Shown here one piece after another: positions 35,831 to 46,252 of a DNA stretch of 64,000 bases. The stretch covers positions 693,736-757,735 of the forward strand of contig KE159629.1 of assembly GCA_000403335.2 (NCBI GenBank), given 5' to 3'. The notes beneath the pieces were generated by a model, which was not told the DNA's origin, did no database searches, and saw only the letters and a list, made by a program, of their open reading frames with translations. The stretch is from Lachnospiraceae bacterium MD335 (GTDB taxonomy: Bacteria; Bacillota; Clostridia; Lachnospirales; Lachnospiraceae). Made by a program: the position numbers and the translations under genes. The first letter of the stretch is position 1. Each line of letters opens with the position of its first letter.

Positions 35831-38646
35831 TAACGCGGTACCTCCACCATGATATATGCCTCTACAATATCAAGCTCCTGCATGCTGTCAAAGCCTTCAA
35901 ACACAAGACCGCACTCAAAGCCCGTACGAACCTCTTTCACGTCATCCTTAAACCGCTTGAGCGATGCAAGTTCACCCTCATAAATCTGCTCGCCTTCCCG
36001 GCTGATACGGATTTTACAGCCTCTTTGGAAAATACCGTCAAGCACATACGAGCCTGCGATATTGCCGACTGCCGATGCCTTGAAAATCTGCCTTACTTCG
36101 GCATGACCGATTACCTTCTCCTCAAATACAGGATCCAGCATACCCTTCATTGCCGCTTCAATATCCTCAATCGCCTGATAAATTACCTTATACAGTCTTA
36201 CATCCACGCCCTCGCGCTCTGCCGTAGTCTTCGCCTGTGCATCGGGACGCACGTTAAAGCCGATAATAATCGCATTCGATGCCGACGCCAAAATAACATC
36301 CGACTCATTAATCGCTCCGACACCGCCGTGAATACATTTTACGACAACCTCCTCATTTGAAAGCTTCACAAGGCTCTGCTTCACTGCTTCCACGCTGCCC
36401 TGTACATCCGCCTTGATAATTAAGTTCAGCTCCTTCAGATTGCCTGCCTGTATCTGCGAGAACAGATCGTCAAGCGACATCTTTGCCTTCGTATCCTCCA
36501 AAAGCTTCTCTTTATTCTGTGCAACAAACGTCTCTGCATAGTATTTCGCTTCTTTGTCGTTTTCATGCGCAATAAAAATTTCTCCCGCATTCGGCACATC
36601 GCCCAGTCCGAGAATTTCAACCGGCGTAGACGGTCCCGCTTCCTTGACACGTCTTCCCTTATCATCGACCATTGCACGCACCTTGCCGCTTGCCGCGCCT
36701 GCCGATACGAAATCTCCAACCTTCAGCGTACCCTTCTGCACAAGAATTGTCGCAACAGGACCGCGTCCCTTGTCAAGCTCCGCCTCGATAACAAGACCTC
36801 TTGCGCGCCTCTTCGGATTTGCCTTCAGCTCCAGCACCTCTGCCGTCAGAAGAATCATCTCAAGAAGCTGTTCGATACCCTCGCCGCTCTTTGCCGAAAC
36901 AGGTACAAACACCGTACTTCCGCCCCAGTCCTCGGCAATCAGCTCATACTCCGTAAGCTCCTGCTTCACGCGCTCAATATTGGCTCCCGGCTTATCAATC
37001 TTATTTACGGCTACAATAATTTCAATCCCTGCCGCCTTCGCATGATTAATCGCCTCAACCGTCTGCGGCATCACGCCGTCGTCCGCTGCCACGACCAAAA
37101 TCGCAATATCCGTCGAGTTTGCACCGCGCATACGCATCGCCGTAAACGCCTCATGTCCGGGCGTATCAAGGAACGTAATCTTTTGATCGTTGATGTTGAC
37201 CGTATAAGCGCCGATATGCTGCGTAATTCCGCCTGCTTCCTTGTCAATCACGTTTGTCTTTCTGATTGCGTCAAGAAGCGATGTCTTACCGTGGTCAACG
37301 TGACCCATAACGCAGATAACGGGCGGTCTTGCAATCATTGATGCCGGATCTTCCTCATCCTCCTTCAAAAGCTCCTCAATCACATCAACCTTTACTTCCT
37401 GCTCACAGAGAATATCATATTCCATTGCAATATTCTCTGCCGTCTCATACGCAATCTCCTGATTGACCGTGACAATCTGTCCCTGTAAAAAGAGCTTCTT
37501 TACGATTGCGGAAGGCTGAATTTTCATCTTATCCGCAAGCTCCTTTATTGTAATCATCTCCGGAAGCGTAATCACCTTAATCTGTTCTTCCACCTGCTCT
37601 ACCGGCTTCTTCTCAGGCTTGATAAATTTTCCGGGCTTATTTTTGCCTTTTGCATTTTTCGCCGCATTATCGTCCTCCTCATACATGAAGTCCTTGCGGT
37701 TTCTCTTATCCTTCTCCTGACCGATACGGCGCTTTTCCTCGTCTCTATGCTTTTCCGCATCTTTTACCGGGCTCTCCGGCACAAAACCACTGTTTTTCCC
37801 GGAACCTTTTCCGGCAAAACCGCCCCGGTTATCACGACCGCTGTTAAATCCCTGTCCCGGTCTGCCGCCCTGATTGTCGCGTCTGTTGTTATTGTCACGC
37901 GAACCGTCACGGCGCTGACCGCCCCGGTTATCACTCCTGTTGTTGTCTCTGCTATTATCTCTTCCGTCGCCTCTGTTATTGTCACGCGAACCGTCACGGC
38001 GCTGACCGCCCCGGTTATCACTCCTGTTGTTGTCTCTGCTATTATCCCTGTTCGTATCCCTGTTCTCTGCTCTGTTTTCCGGTTTTACTGCTACAGGCTT
38101 CTCCTGCTCTGGACGTTCTTTTACTTCCTGTACCGGTGCAGGCTTCGGCGCTTCCTGTACCGATGCAGGCTTCGGCGCTTCCTGTGCCGGTGCGGGTGCA
38201 GGCTTCGGTGTTTCCTGTACCGGCACAGGTGCAGGCTTTACCGTATTGACAGGTTTTGCCGCTGCTGCAGGCTCTGCCTTTTTCTCGACAGGATGGGCAG
38301 GCTTTCTCGGTATCTGCGCCCCCTTCATCCTTGAATTATCGGGATTGCTTACAAAGATAATGCTCTTCTTCTTTTTAATCGGTGCAGTTTTGGGCGCGTC
38401 CGCCGCCTTGGGCGTTTGGGCGGGCTTTGCCGCTGCCGCATCCTGTGCGGGCTTTGGCGCCTCCGCTGCCTTGATCGGTGTGGATTTTGGCGTTTTCATC
38501 GCGTTTCGTACCTCCGCAATCTGTTCGTCCTCCAATACACTCATGTGACTTTTTACCTCGATACCTTTACTTTTTAATACTGTCAGGATTTCAGCGCTCT
38601 TTACGCCAATCTCCTGTGCAAGCTCATATACTTTCATTTTTGCCAT
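35830..38646 (-). CDS. infB: Translation initiation factor IF-2, long form
   Basis: 938 residues. IF2_N domain ([20 protein letters not shown]), long disordered N-region rich in Pro/Ala then Arg/Asp/Asn (60-330), second IF2_N, G domain ([21 protein letters not shown]) and domains II-IV. The disordered part holds a perfect 29-residue (87-bp) tandem duplication. It binds fMet-tRNA and GTP on the 30S subunit. RBS GGTATG is weak; 6 bp after ylxQ. Confidence 0.97.
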   Translation of the reverse strand: MAKMKVYELAQEIGVKSAEILTVLKSKGIEVKSHMSVLEDEQIAEVRNAMKTPKSTPIKAAEAPKPAQDAAAAKPAQTPKAADAPKTAPIKKKKSIIFVSNPDNSRMKGAQIPRKPAHPVEKKAEPAAAAKPVNTVKPAPVPVQETPKPAPAPAQEAPKPASVQEAPKPAPVQEVKERPEQEKPVAVKPENRAENRDTNRDNSRDNNRSDNRGGQRRDGSRDNNRGDGRDNSRDNNRSDNRGGQRRDGSRDNNNRRDNQGGRPGQGFNSGRDNRGGFAGKGSGKNSGFVPESPVKDAEKHRDEEKRRIGQEKDKRNRKDFMYEEDDNAAKNAKGKNKPGKFIKPEKKPVEQVEEQIKVITLPEMITIKELADKMKIQPSAIVKKLFLQGQIVTVNQEIAYETAENIAMEYDILCEQEVKVDVIEELLKEDEEDPASMIARPPVICVMGHVDHGKTSLLDAIRKTNVIDKEAGGITQHIGAYTVNINDQKITFLDTPGHEAFTAMRMRGANSTDIAILVVAADDGVMPQTVEAINHAKAAGIEIIVAVNKIDKPGANIERVKQELTEYELIAEDWGGSTVFVPVSAKSGEGIEQLLEMILLTAEVLELKANPKRRARGLVIEAELDKGRGPVATILVQKGTLKVGDFVSAGAASGKVRAMVDDKGRRVKEAGPSTPVEILGLGDVPNAGEIFIAHENDKEAKYYAETFVAQNKEKLLEDTKAKMSLDDLFSQIQAGNLKELNLIIKADVQGSVEAVKQSLVKLSNEEVVVKCIHGGVGAINESDVILASASNAIIIGFNVRPDAQAKTTAEREGVDVRLYKVIYQAIEDIEAAMKGMLDPVFEEKVIGHAEVRQIFKASAVGNIAGSYVLDGIFQRGCKIRISREGEQIYEGELASLKRFKDDVKEVRTGFECGLVFEGFDSMQELDIVEAYIMVEVPR
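37887..38046. repeat. 87-bp tandem repeat inside infB
   Basis: The stretch 37887-37959 recurs at 37974-38046 without a visible mismatch, period 87 bp = 29 codons. It encodes the unit around [20 protein letters not shown]. Being in frame, copy-number change would keep IF-2 intact. Confidence 0.85.
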
Positions 38647-38652
38647 ATTTTA

Positions 38653-39000
38653 TCATACCCTTTCCAAATGCGAATTTGCGTTGTTATCAATCTGTTTTCC
38701 TGCCTGCTCCAATCGTTTGGATATTGCTCTTGCAAAATTTTCATCCGTTACTGCAAGAGACGCGCGCATCGCTTTTCCAACCGCAGTCCCAAGTTCCTCT
38801 TTCGTGCCGCAAATGCACCTTGGCACTTCGTAAAACGCGCACATATTCGAAAACATCTTCTTTGTATTATCAGACGCGTCCTCCGACACAATCACCAGCT
38901 GTGCCTGACCGCCCTTTACGCTCTTTTCTGTGGAAAATTCCCCGCTTGCCACTTTACCTGCCTTCATCGCCATTCCCAGCATTGCGTACACTTTTTTCAA
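38653..39000 (-). CDS. ylxQ: L7Ae-family protein YlxQ
   Basis: 115 residues. KVYAMLGMAMKAGKVASGEF and AQLVIVSEDASDNTKK mark the L7Ae/L30e RNA-binding family. It probably binds K-turn RNA. Its start lies 47 bp inside the end of rnpM, an overlap common in this operon. Confidence 0.9.
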   Translation of the reverse strand: MKKVYAMLGMAMKAGKVASGEFSTEKSVKGGQAQLVIVSEDASDNTKKMFSNMCAFYEVPRCICGTKEELGTAVGKAMRASLAVTDENFARAISKRLEQAGKQIDNNANSHLERV

Positions 39001-39259
39001 ATATCCCTATCTCCTTTGTCAGACTGTCATATATTTCATCCGCTATCTTCATTTTAAATGACCGCTCAAGCCCCTTTGACTTTTTTGCTCTTTTGAGACA
39101 CTCTGCATTCGGACATATGTAAGCGCCTCTGCCGTTTTTTCTGCCCGTCGCATCAAGGATTACTTCCTCGTCCTGCGTGCGGAGAATGCGCAGCAGCTCC
39201 TTTTTGCCCTTCATCTCACCACAGCCTATGCATTGCCTCATCGGAATTTTTTTTGCCAT
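38954..39259 (-). CDS. rnpM: RNase P modulator RnpM (YlxR, DUF448)
   Basis: 101 residues. MRQCIGCGEMKGKKELLRIL and GRGAYICPNAECLKRA are the YlxR motifs. In B. subtilis the protein binds RNase P RNA and inhibits it. It starts directly behind the nusA stop codon. Confidence 0.92.
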   Translation of the reverse strand: MAKKIPMRQCIGCGEMKGKKELLRILRTQDEEVILDATGRKNGRGAYICPNAECLKRAKKSKGLERSFKMKIADEIYDSLTKEIGIFEKSVRNAGNGDEGR

Positions 39260-40477
39260 TTACGCCAACGTCTCCTCTTCCTCTTCGTACTGCGTCTGCT
39301 CCGCGTCTTCGGCATCTATGCCTTCATACGCTTCTTCGTATTCCGCCTCGTACTCGCCGTCCTCATATTCCTCTTCGTAGTAGACATCTCCGTCCTCGTC
39401 GTACATGTAATCCTCATACCTAAAGCCTTCCGCATCTTTTGCCTGCGTCTCCGACTTGATGTCAATCTTATACCCCGTAAGCCTTGCCGCAAGTCTCGCA
39501 TTCTGTCCTTCCTTACCGATTGCAAGCGAAAGCTGGTAGTCCGGCACGACAACCTTTGCCGTCTTTTCATCCGGGTCGGCAAACACGGCAACAATCTTTG
39601 CAGGAGAGAGCGCATTTTGGATAAAGTTTCCGGGGTTTTCATCCCAGTTCACAATATCAATCTTCTCACCGCGCAGCTCCTCGACAATCGCGTTCACTCT
39701 TGCACCGTTCATACCGACACATGCGCCGACCGCATCCACATTTGGATTGTTTGTTTTTACCGCAAGCTTTGTTCTGCTCCCTGCCTCACGCGCAATGCTC
39801 ATAATCTCAACCGTTCCGTCCTTAATTTCAGTAACCTCTGCCTCAAAAAGCCGCTTTACCAGCTCTGGGTGCGTGCGGCTCACCATAATGCGCGGTCCCT
39901 TAGGAGTGTTTTTGACTTCAAGGATATACACTTTAATACGCTCGGTAGGCTTAAACTCTTCGCCCTTTACCTGCTCCGCCTCATTTAAGATTGCATCCGC
40001 CTTTCCTAAATTAATGCTGATGTTTCTGCCCGTGTAGCGCTGTACAATTCCCGTCACCACATCCTTTTCCTTCTCAAAGAACTGATTGTACACAACGCTA
40101 CGCTCCTCCTCGCGGATTTTCTGCAAAATCACGTTCTTCGCATTCTGCGTGGCAATACGTCCGAACTCTTTCGACTTAATCTCCACATTAATCGTATCCC
40201 CGATCACCGCATCCTTGGAAATGTTCACCGCATCGTCAATACAGATCTGCACGACATCATCTTCCACCTCGTCAGGCGACGCCACAATCTCCTTCGTGGC
40301 ATACACAAGAAAATCACAGGTCTCCCTGTCAATCTGCACCGTGATGTTATCTGCTTTTCCAAAATGGTTTTTGCAGGCTGTCAGAAGCGAATTTTCAATC
40401 GCTTCAAAAAGAGTCTCCTTGCTGATTTCCTTCTCCTTTTCGAGAATGTTAAGTGCTTCCATTAATTCCTTGTTCAT
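39260..40477 (-). CDS. nusA: Transcription factor NusA
   Basis: 405 residues. N-terminal domain, S1 domain ([18 protein letters not shown] region onward), and KH1/KH2 ([52 protein letters not shown]). The end is a highly acidic Tyr/Glu tail (about 350-405). It controls pausing, termination and antitermination with RNA polymerase. Followed without a gap by rnpM. Confidence 0.97.
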   Translation of the reverse strand: MNKELMEALNILEKEKEISKETLFEAIENSLLTACKNHFGKADNITVQIDRETCDFLVYATKEIVASPDEVEDDVVQICIDDAVNISKDAVIGDTINVEIKSKEFGRIATQNAKNVILQKIREEERSVVYNQFFEKEKDVVTGIVQRYTGRNISINLGKADAILNEAEQVKGEEFKPTERIKVYILEVKNTPKGPRIMVSRTHPELVKRLFEAEVTEIKDGTVEIMSIAREAGSRTKLAVKTNNPNVDAVGACVGMNGARVNAIVEELRGEKIDIVNWDENPGNFIQNALSPAKIVAVFADPDEKTAKVVVPDYQLSLAIGKEGQNARLAARLTGYKIDIKSETQAKDAEGFRYEDYMYDEDGDVYYEEEYEDGEYEAEYEEAYEGIDAEDAEQTQYEEEEETLA

Positions 40478-40504
40478 TTTTCCTTTACCCTCCTATCATT
40501 GTAT

Positions 40505-40594
40505 CGAGCAGAAAAATACCTTCTTCCCTACCCGTCGCGCGACCTGTGTTCTGCTTTAACGGCATATTTCCTCTGAACAGGTCTGTGCATAAAA
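40505..40594 (-). repeat. Two-hairpin structured repeat, copy C (rimP-nusA)
   Basis: Minus strand: TTTTATGCACAGA, hairpin 1 (GACCTGT 40583-40577 with ACAGGTC 40547-40541, bulge AGAGGAAATAT), linker GCGCG, hairpin 2 (40534-40505, CGGGTAG/CTGCTCG). It fills most of the 168-bp gap between rimP and nusA, 28 bp before nusA. No terminator-type stem with a clear T-tract precedes this copy. See 21896 and 23368. Confidence 0.7.
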
Positions 40595-40645
40595 GCAACG
40601 CAAAAGCCTCTGTCTTCGTATTTTCATCCATGCCCCGTCCGCCTG

Positions 40646-41122
40646 CTAAAAATCAAGCGTAAGCCTGATAATCGCAATGTCGGACTTTGCAAAGACCATA
40701 TCCTTCTTTCCGGAGCTCTCCTCCATTTCAATGGTAACGGTATCCTTATCGTATGCCTCTAAGATGCCGATAAACTCCTTTTGCCTGTCAACCGGTTTAT
40801 AGGTTTTAACCTCCACTTCCTCCCCTAAGCTCTTTTCAAGATGCCGGTCCTTTTTCAGCGCCCGCCCAAGTCCGGGACTTGACACCTCAAGAATATAGGC
40901 ATCCGGAATAAAATCCTCCTCGTCAAGCCGCTCCGAAAACGTACGGCTTACATTCTCACAGTCCACAATGCCAACGCCCTCCGGCTTATCAATATACGCC
41001 CGCAGATACCACTCACTGCCTTCCTTCACATACTCCACATCGTAAATCTCACAGCCGTTCGCCTGTACTATCGGCTCTAAGAGCGCCTCCGCGCGCTCCT
41101 CATAAACATCTTTTTTTGCCAT
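40646..41122 (-). CDS. rimP: Ribosome maturation factor RimP
   Basis: 158 residues. YDVEYVKEGSEWYLRAYIDK and EVSSPGLGRALKKDRH are diagnostic. It matures the 30S subunit. First gene of the operon; promoter not resolved. Confidence 0.95.
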   Translation of the reverse strand: MAKKDVYEERAEALLEPIVQANGCEIYDVEYVKEGSEWYLRAYIDKPEGVGIVDCENVSRTFSERLDEEDFIPDAYILEVSSPGLGRALKKDRHLEKSLGEEVEVKTYKPVDRQKEFIGILEAYDKDTVTIEMEESSGKKDMVFAKSDIAIIRLTLDF

Positions 41123-41162
41123 CTGCCCACCTCATACGATACAATTGCCTATTACAGTAATA

Positions 41163-41195
41163 AAAGAGTGAACTCGCAAGCTCACTCTCTATCAT
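41163..41195 (-). terminator. Terminator of gltA
   Basis: AGAGTGA and TCACTCT pair around GCTTGCGAGT-type loop; TTTTATT follows on the minus strand. It lies 82 bp after the citrate synthase stop. Confidence 0.8.
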
Positions 41196-41276
41196 CCAAC
41201 ACTATGTTAACTTTAATCATTCTAGCACTTTTATGCACAAAATGCAATAGGTTTTTCAAAAAACTTCCAAAAGCGC

Positions 41277-42695
41277 CTAATTCATGGGTAGCTTATACAC
41301 CGTCTCGTCTCGTCCGTTCAATTTCGGCATAGACCGCTCCTGAAGCGTTTCATATGTTTTGAGCGACGCAACGCTCTTATATGCAGGACGGATAATCTTA
41401 TCAACATTAATCAGCTCCTCCATCCGGTGTGCACTCCAGCCGACAATTCTCGCTATTGCAAAAATCGGCGTGTAAAGCTCAAGCGGAATGTCCAGCATAC
41501 TGTACACAAAACCGCTGTAAAAATCCACATTTGCACTGACGCCCTTGTAAATCCGGCATTTCTCAGCGATAACCTCCGGCGCAAGCCGCTCGATCATTGA
41601 GTACAAATCAAAGTCATCATGACGCTTCTTTTCTGTGGCAAGCCGTTCCACAAAGGTTTTAAACACCAATGCTCTTGGATCCGAAATCGAGTAAACCGCA
41701 TGTCCCATTCCGTAAATCAGTCCGCTTCTGTCAAATGCTTCTTTATTGAGCAGCCGGTACAAGTATGACCTTACCTGATCCTCATCCGTCACATCATCAA
41801 CATTACGCCGCAAATCCTCCATCATTTGGACAACCTTAATATTCGCGCCGCCGTGCTTTGGTCCTTTCAGGGAAGAAAGCGCCGCCGCAATCACTGAATA
41901 TGTATCGGAACCTGCACTTGTTACTACTCTCGTCGTAAAGGTCGAATTGTTACCGCCGCCGTGCTCCATATGAAGCACCAAAGCCGCATCAAGCACCTTA
42001 GCCTCAGTCATCGTATAAGACATATCCGGTCTTAACATCCGAAGCAGATTTTCTGCCGTTGACAGATTCGGGTCAGGTCTGTGAATATATAAACTATCGT
42101 CACATTCATAATGGTTGTATGCATGATAACCGTACACGGAAAGCATCGGAAATACACTGATGAGCATCAGACTTTGACGAAGCACGTTGTCAAGCGACAC
42201 GTCCTTTACCGTATCGTCATACGAGGCAAGCGTCAGAACACTTTTTGTCAGCGAATTCATAATATCATGGCTTGGCGCCTTCATAATGACGTCGCGCACA
42301 AAGTTTGTCGGAAGCGTCATGCTGCAGCCCAGTGTCCGCTTAAAATCGATAAGCTGCTCCTTGTTTGGCAGACTGCCGAACAAAAGCAGATACGCACACT
42401 CGTCAAATCCAAAACGGTTATCCTGTTTAAATCCTCTAACCAAATCAAAAATATTATAGCCTCTGTAATAGAGCTGTCCGTCGCAGGGAACGCTTTTTCC
42501 GTCAATCTCCTCCGAAGACTTGATCATGGAAATATTTGTAAGTCCCGACAGCACACCCTTGCCATTTTTATCGCGCAGCCCTCTTTTTACACCATATTGT
42601 TCAAACAGCTCCGGCTCAATGGCGCTGTTATCCACACACACTTTGGAATACTTATCCGTAAATGCTTTAATTGTATCTTCTATCTTTGTTCCCAT
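41277..42695 (-). CDS. gltA: Citrate synthase (citrate/2-methylcitrate family)
   Basis: 472 residues. Active-site His in LKGPKHGGAN and GMGHAVYSISDPRA, Asp in NVDFYSGFVYSML. The first 60 residues extend beyond the usual bacterial start, as in other Clostridial forms. It condenses oxaloacetate and acetyl-CoA. Single gene with its own terminator. Confidence 0.95.
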   Translation of the reverse strand: MGTKIEDTIKAFTDKYSKVCVDNSAIEPELFEQYGVKRGLRDKNGKGVLSGLTNISMIKSSEEIDGKSVPCDGQLYYRGYNIFDLVRGFKQDNRFGFDECAYLLLFGSLPNKEQLIDFKRTLGCSMTLPTNFVRDVIMKAPSHDIMNSLTKSVLTLASYDDTVKDVSLDNVLRQSLMLISVFPMLSVYGYHAYNHYECDDSLYIHRPDPNLSTAENLLRMLRPDMSYTMTEAKVLDAALVLHMEHGGGNNSTFTTRVVTSAGSDTYSVIAAALSSLKGPKHGGANIKVVQMMEDLRRNVDDVTDEDQVRSYLYRLLNKEAFDRSGLIYGMGHAVYSISDPRALVFKTFVERLATEKKRHDDFDLYSMIERLAPEVIAEKCRIYKGVSANVDFYSGFVYSMLDIPLELYTPIFAIARIVGWSAHRMEELINVDKIIRPAYKSVASLKTYETLQERSMPKLNGRDETVYKLPMN

Positions 42696-42941
42696 CTCCT
42701 ACACCTGAATAATTATTCAGCACGCTCCTGTCAGATCCCGTTAAAATCCGTGCTTCATAACTATTTCCTTTCCTGATTATTTCTGCATGAACACATCTGC
42801 TTATCTTCTATTATATCTGAAAACAGATTGCATAACAAGTGAATTAAGTATTAACTTTTTTTTAACTTTATAAATTTCTGAAAAAATTTGTGACAATACG
42901 AACTTCAGAATCGCTTTGACAGACACTCTGATTTTAGAAAA

Positions 42942-42972
42942 TAAAAAGCACCTGAAACTTCGTCAAGCGCTT
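42942..42972 (-). terminator. Terminator hairpin near the island border
   Basis: Minus strand AGCGCTTGA and TCAGGTGCT form a 9-bp stem with loop CGAAGTT, then TTTTTATTTT. It ends transcription coming from the island side. Confidence 0.75.
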
Positions 42973-42984
42973 TCTCGGGTTGGG

Positions 42985-43030
42985 CTGTTTTAAACAGTCA
43001 ACAGCTCGTAGGGGAATCGAAAACCTACAC
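42985..43030 (-). other. Candidate attachment-site region (T-arm-like)
   Basis: Minus strand GTAGGTTTTCGATTCCCCTAC resembles the T-arm of a tRNA, but no complete tRNA can be folded. It lies 75 bp downstream of the integrase gene, where an attL of a tRNA-3'-end integrating element would be expected. No second copy was found in the window. Confidence 0.35.
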
Positions 43031-43103
43031 TGCCTCTCAAACCCCTTATTTTACGCCATTTAATGGATACACTTTATCAAATACCCACAAAATACCCACA
43101 CGA

Positions 43104-44294
43104 CTACACAACGCCTACATATCTTTTTACGTCTGAAACATGAATCAAATTTACTGCTTCGGCTTTCATTTCATTTATGACATGGATATACCTGTCGTAT
43201 GTGAATTGCACAGTACTATGTCCAAGCATTTCACTTATAACCTTGATGTCAACCCCTTTTTTAACAAGAACAGAGCCAAATGTATGTCTCAGTGCATGTA
43301 CTCCCTTATACTCTATAAAATTTTCTTCACATATCCTGCTAAATGTCTGTTCCAATACACGTACCAACATTGGATTTCCTTCTTTTGCCGCGATAACATA
43401 ATCGGATTTGATACCCATTTCTTTCTGCCTTTTTTCAAGCTCTTTCAAAACCAAAAGCGCAGTTTCGTTCATTGGAATTACCCGATTGCTCTTCTTTGTT
43501 TTTGTCGTCGTTATAACATTTACTTTTTTATTATCGCTCTCAAAACGGTTTCTGTTCATAATGGTGGAGACTGTTTTACTTATACGGATTATTTTTCTGT
43601 CGTAATCAACGTCCTTCCATGATAATGCAGCAAGTTCTCCCACTCTCATCCCTGTATTTAGCAATAATATATATGCTGGTGCATAACGATATCTTTTGGT
43701 ATTACGTGTATTTGTCCCATAAAAACTCATGCAAACCTCTGTAATTTTTTCAATTTCTTCGGTTGTATACATTTGTTCTTTTTCTTCGTCTTCCATTCCG
43801 ATAATTATATTTTTCTTTGGCATTACTACAAAATCTAATGGATTGAACCGCATTTTCTGTTCTATGACTGCTTTTTTAATGCTTGGTTTTAATATTTCCA
43901 TTACCTTTTTCACAATGGAGATCGAATAGTTTTTCGCAATATCATCTATAAATGCCTGCATATCATCTATTGTGATATCCTTCATCTTTTTTTGCCCGAC
44001 CTCAGAATATCTTATCTGATTATTGAATACTCGTTCCAAAATATCATATGAAGAGTCTTTTATCTTACCAAATTTAGACATAGTAAGCCAATTCTCGATA
44101 TATCCTGAAAGGTATTCTTCGGAATATTTAATATTTTCTTCATTCAATTTTATAGACTTTCGGAACTCACGCAGTTTTTTTCTGGCTTCTGCTTCACTCC
44201 TCCCATAAAATGAATATTGTTTTCCATCAATCCTAACCCGAAGTTCAATTCTCCCTCCTCGTTCTCTTATACTTCCTTCCTTCATACTTTTCAC
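43104..44294 (-). CDS. Tyrosine integrase
   Basis: 396 residues. Arm-binding start (IRERGGRIELRVRIDGKQYS), SAM-like core-binding domain (about 60-150), catalytic domain with Arg in NTGMRVGELAALSW, HALRHTFGSVL (H-R), GHSTVQFTYDRYIH (His and Tyr nucleophile). All catalytic residues present, so it should be active. GGAAGG precedes the ATG. It marks the edge of the island; a decayed excisionase-like gene lies upstream. Confidence 0.95.
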   Translation of the reverse strand: MKSMKEGSIRERGGRIELRVRIDGKQYSFYGRSEAEARKKLREFRKSIKLNEENIKYSEEYLSGYIENWLTMSKFGKIKDSSYDILERVFNNQIRYSEVGQKKMKDITIDDMQAFIDDIAKNYSISIVKKVMEILKPSIKKAVIEQKMRFNPLDFVVMPKKNIIIGMEDEEKEQMYTTEEIEKITEVCMSFYGTNTRNTKRYRYAPAYILLLNTGMRVGELAALSWKDVDYDRKIIRISKTVSTIMNRNRFESDNKKVNVITTTKTKKSNRVIPMNETALLVLKELEKRQKEMGIKSDYVIAAKEGNPMLVRVLEQTFSRICEENFIEYKGVHALRHTFGSVLVKKGVDIKVISEMLGHSTVQFTYDRYIHVINEMKAEAVNLIHVSDVKRYVGVV

Positions 44295-44372
44295 TCCTTT
44301 TCATGACAAAAAGGAATGCCAATTGATAACAATCATATTATAACATTCCTTTTATGTCACTTTCAAGTAATT

Positions 44373-44519
44373 TTAATAAAATAATTCTTGTCCTATATTA
44401 TCAGTTATCCATTTTTCTACAGCACTTTCGGTGGTAATATAATCATTACCTATTTTCATGAGTGGCAACTCCCCAGCCTTTAATAATTGATTAAATTTTG
44501 TTTTACCGAATGGCAACAT
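44373..44519 (-). pseudogene. Excisionase-like HTH fragment
   Basis: ATG 44519: MLPFGKTKFNQLLKAGELPL, then MKIGNDYITTESAVEKW. It resembles the small winged-helix excisionase/HTH proteins encoded just before integrases of this type. The normal N-terminal helix seems to be missing (frame open upstream as LHELLE). No ribosome binding site; probably truncated. Confidence 0.5.
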
Positions 44520-44529
44520 TTCAAGCAAC

Positions 44530-45540
44530 TCATGGAGTAAAATATCCTTCTAACCTTGTACCATAATCTTTCCTATACTCAGAAATATCTTCCTGCAAAT
44601 CTTCGTATTTTTTATTGACAGACTCTAATCTATTTTTGCGTTCCATCTCTAATTTTTCCTGTTTAACTCTTTTATGTTCTAATTTCTGTTCATACTCTAA
44701 ACATTCCTGTTCTGTTTTAAATACTTCCTTTGTATGACGATCAGCGTCAATGCTATTCCAGTCTTCTCCATCTATCTTTTTGAATTTTAATTCGTTAGCA
44801 AAAGTATTTAGGAATTCGCCAAATTTATCATCTGACACATTGAGTTTAGAAAATCTGTCAAAAACCATCATCCATACAAATAAATTTTTAGAAGTAAATA
44901 ATGTTGCTATCTCACTATTTTTTATTTTGTCACAATATGGAATAAGTCTATTGAAATATTCCTCTATGTCTTTATATTCATCAGAAGATGAATTATAGTT
45001 AAGATAGTCACACATATCTTTCGGAGTTTTTTCCAATTGTCAAAATGATTAATTCCCATGACACATTCAGAAATAACCCTCTCCCAAATACCATTCTTCT
45101 TTTCATTCTCAGACAGGACTGTACAATCCATTAAAAATCTATTTGTATCTTTAATTCTTTTTATTTCATCAGCATATTTCCCTATGTATGTAAGTGATTT
45201 TTGAGATGCATTCATTCCAATATGATTATTGTAGAGTAATACCAGTTCTGATGTTTCCTCAGTCGTACAGCTTTGATAAACTACCGTGGTTAATGGACAT
45301 CCATTAAATTTATTTTTTAGTTCCTGCGGTAGCTCGTCATAAGTTTTGTTTCTAATATCATATTGTTCTATTTCGCATTGAATATTCCCATATTCATCTC
45401 TCACATAATCGCCATTTTCACTTATTTTTTTCTTCGTATAGGGAATAATATAACTCCTAAGTTTACTGGTAATCTTATACCCACAATATTTAAATTGATA
45501 CAAAGTTTCTGTTCTCTGACCTCCATCCACAACATAAGTT
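44530..45540 (-). pseudogene. DUF262 (GmrSD-like) protein, N-truncated and frameshifted
   Basis: First part (45540 to about 45030) begins VDGGQRTETLYQFKYCGYKI, the DUF262 core that normally follows about 50 missing residues. It continues TVVYQSCTTEETSELVLLYN. At a run of six A (about 45030) the frame shifts; the rest reads KTPKDMCDYLNYNSSSDEYK to the stop at 44530. DUF262 is the nuclease domain of GmrSD-type phage-defence proteins; this copy is broken. Confidence 0.7.
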
Positions 45541-45544
45541 TGTT

Positions 45545-45963
45545 GCTACCCATGATTGTTGTAGCATCATCCCAATTCTCAAAACCGCACGTTTACTAAA
45601 TGCTTTTAATCCTCTGTTATTTATAGTTACTATCTGACCATCTTCGAATGTATACGTAACAGAAGTTTGCTTAATATCAACGGAAATACTTTTTTCATTA
45701 CTTCCGTTATAGAAATCCCTTGGTAACATTTTTGTTCCGTCACCGTCAATTTCTTCTTTATTTTGGGAATACAAATTTTTTATGCCTTGTGAACTAACTT
45801 CATAAAAATCTGCAACCTGATCAATTGACATCAAATCTGTTCCTGGTAAAAGCAATAATTTCTTTACCTTTTCCAAAACCTCATAACGTCCTATACATTT
45901 ATCTCTAATGCTCCTATCAGAGATAATATTTTCCTGTTCCATTTTCTTCTTTGTTAATCTCAT
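45545..45963 (-). pseudogene. Antirepressor-like N-terminal domain, truncated
   Basis: Starts MRLTKKKMEQENIISDRSIR with GAAAGGAA upstream. EKVKKLLLLPGTDLMSIDQV and ITINNRGLKAFSKRAVLRIG resemble phage antirepressor-type proteins; not certain. After RIGMMLQQSW the sequence is that of the DUF262 remnant in another frame, so its end was lost in the same deletion. Confidence 0.45.
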
Positions 45964-46011
45964 ATTCTAATTTCCTTTCTACTACAATATATTTATGGTT
46001 AATACCCCTTA

Positions 46012-46252
46012 CTGCCAGTAAGGAATTATCCATCTTGTTGCTTAAGCTGTTAGAATGAGTAAGGCAATAGGTCTGGCCGTTTCCTCCCAGGACTTTACGT
46101 CCGTAGAACAGTCTGCCAACCAGCCCTCATTCGCAGCATTCGTTTTACGCAGGTTGAACCCATAGGCGTTCGTGTGATACCCAGTAGATTGAACAGGCAA
46201 TGAGTAAATCTGGTATTGACCATTGCTAATACATTCCAAAGGAGTACCTGTT
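46012..46252 (+). ncRNA. Candidate bridge-RNA region of IS110
   Basis: IS110-group elements encode a target/donor-pairing bridge RNA in the non-coding left end. This stretch contains pairable segments such as CTTACTGCCAGTAAG (46009-46023) and no ORF on the plus strand. The right end carries TTGACT (47573-47578), which in the circular form would point into this region. The exact RNA was not folded. Confidence 0.45.

Larger units (their letters stand above)
42696..43103. other. Gene-free border between core chromosome and island
   Basis: It contains the gltA upstream region, a minus-strand terminator hairpin (42942-42972) and a T-arm-like sequence beside the integrase (see 42985-43030). No ORF. 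Confidence 0.6.

Noticed and set aside
37747-38548. Long plus-strand ORFs opposite infB
   Set aside because: Low-complexity shadows of the repetitive IF-2 arm.
42985-43015. tRNA gene
   Set aside because: Only a T-arm-like stretch; no acceptor, D- or anticodon arm can be paired.
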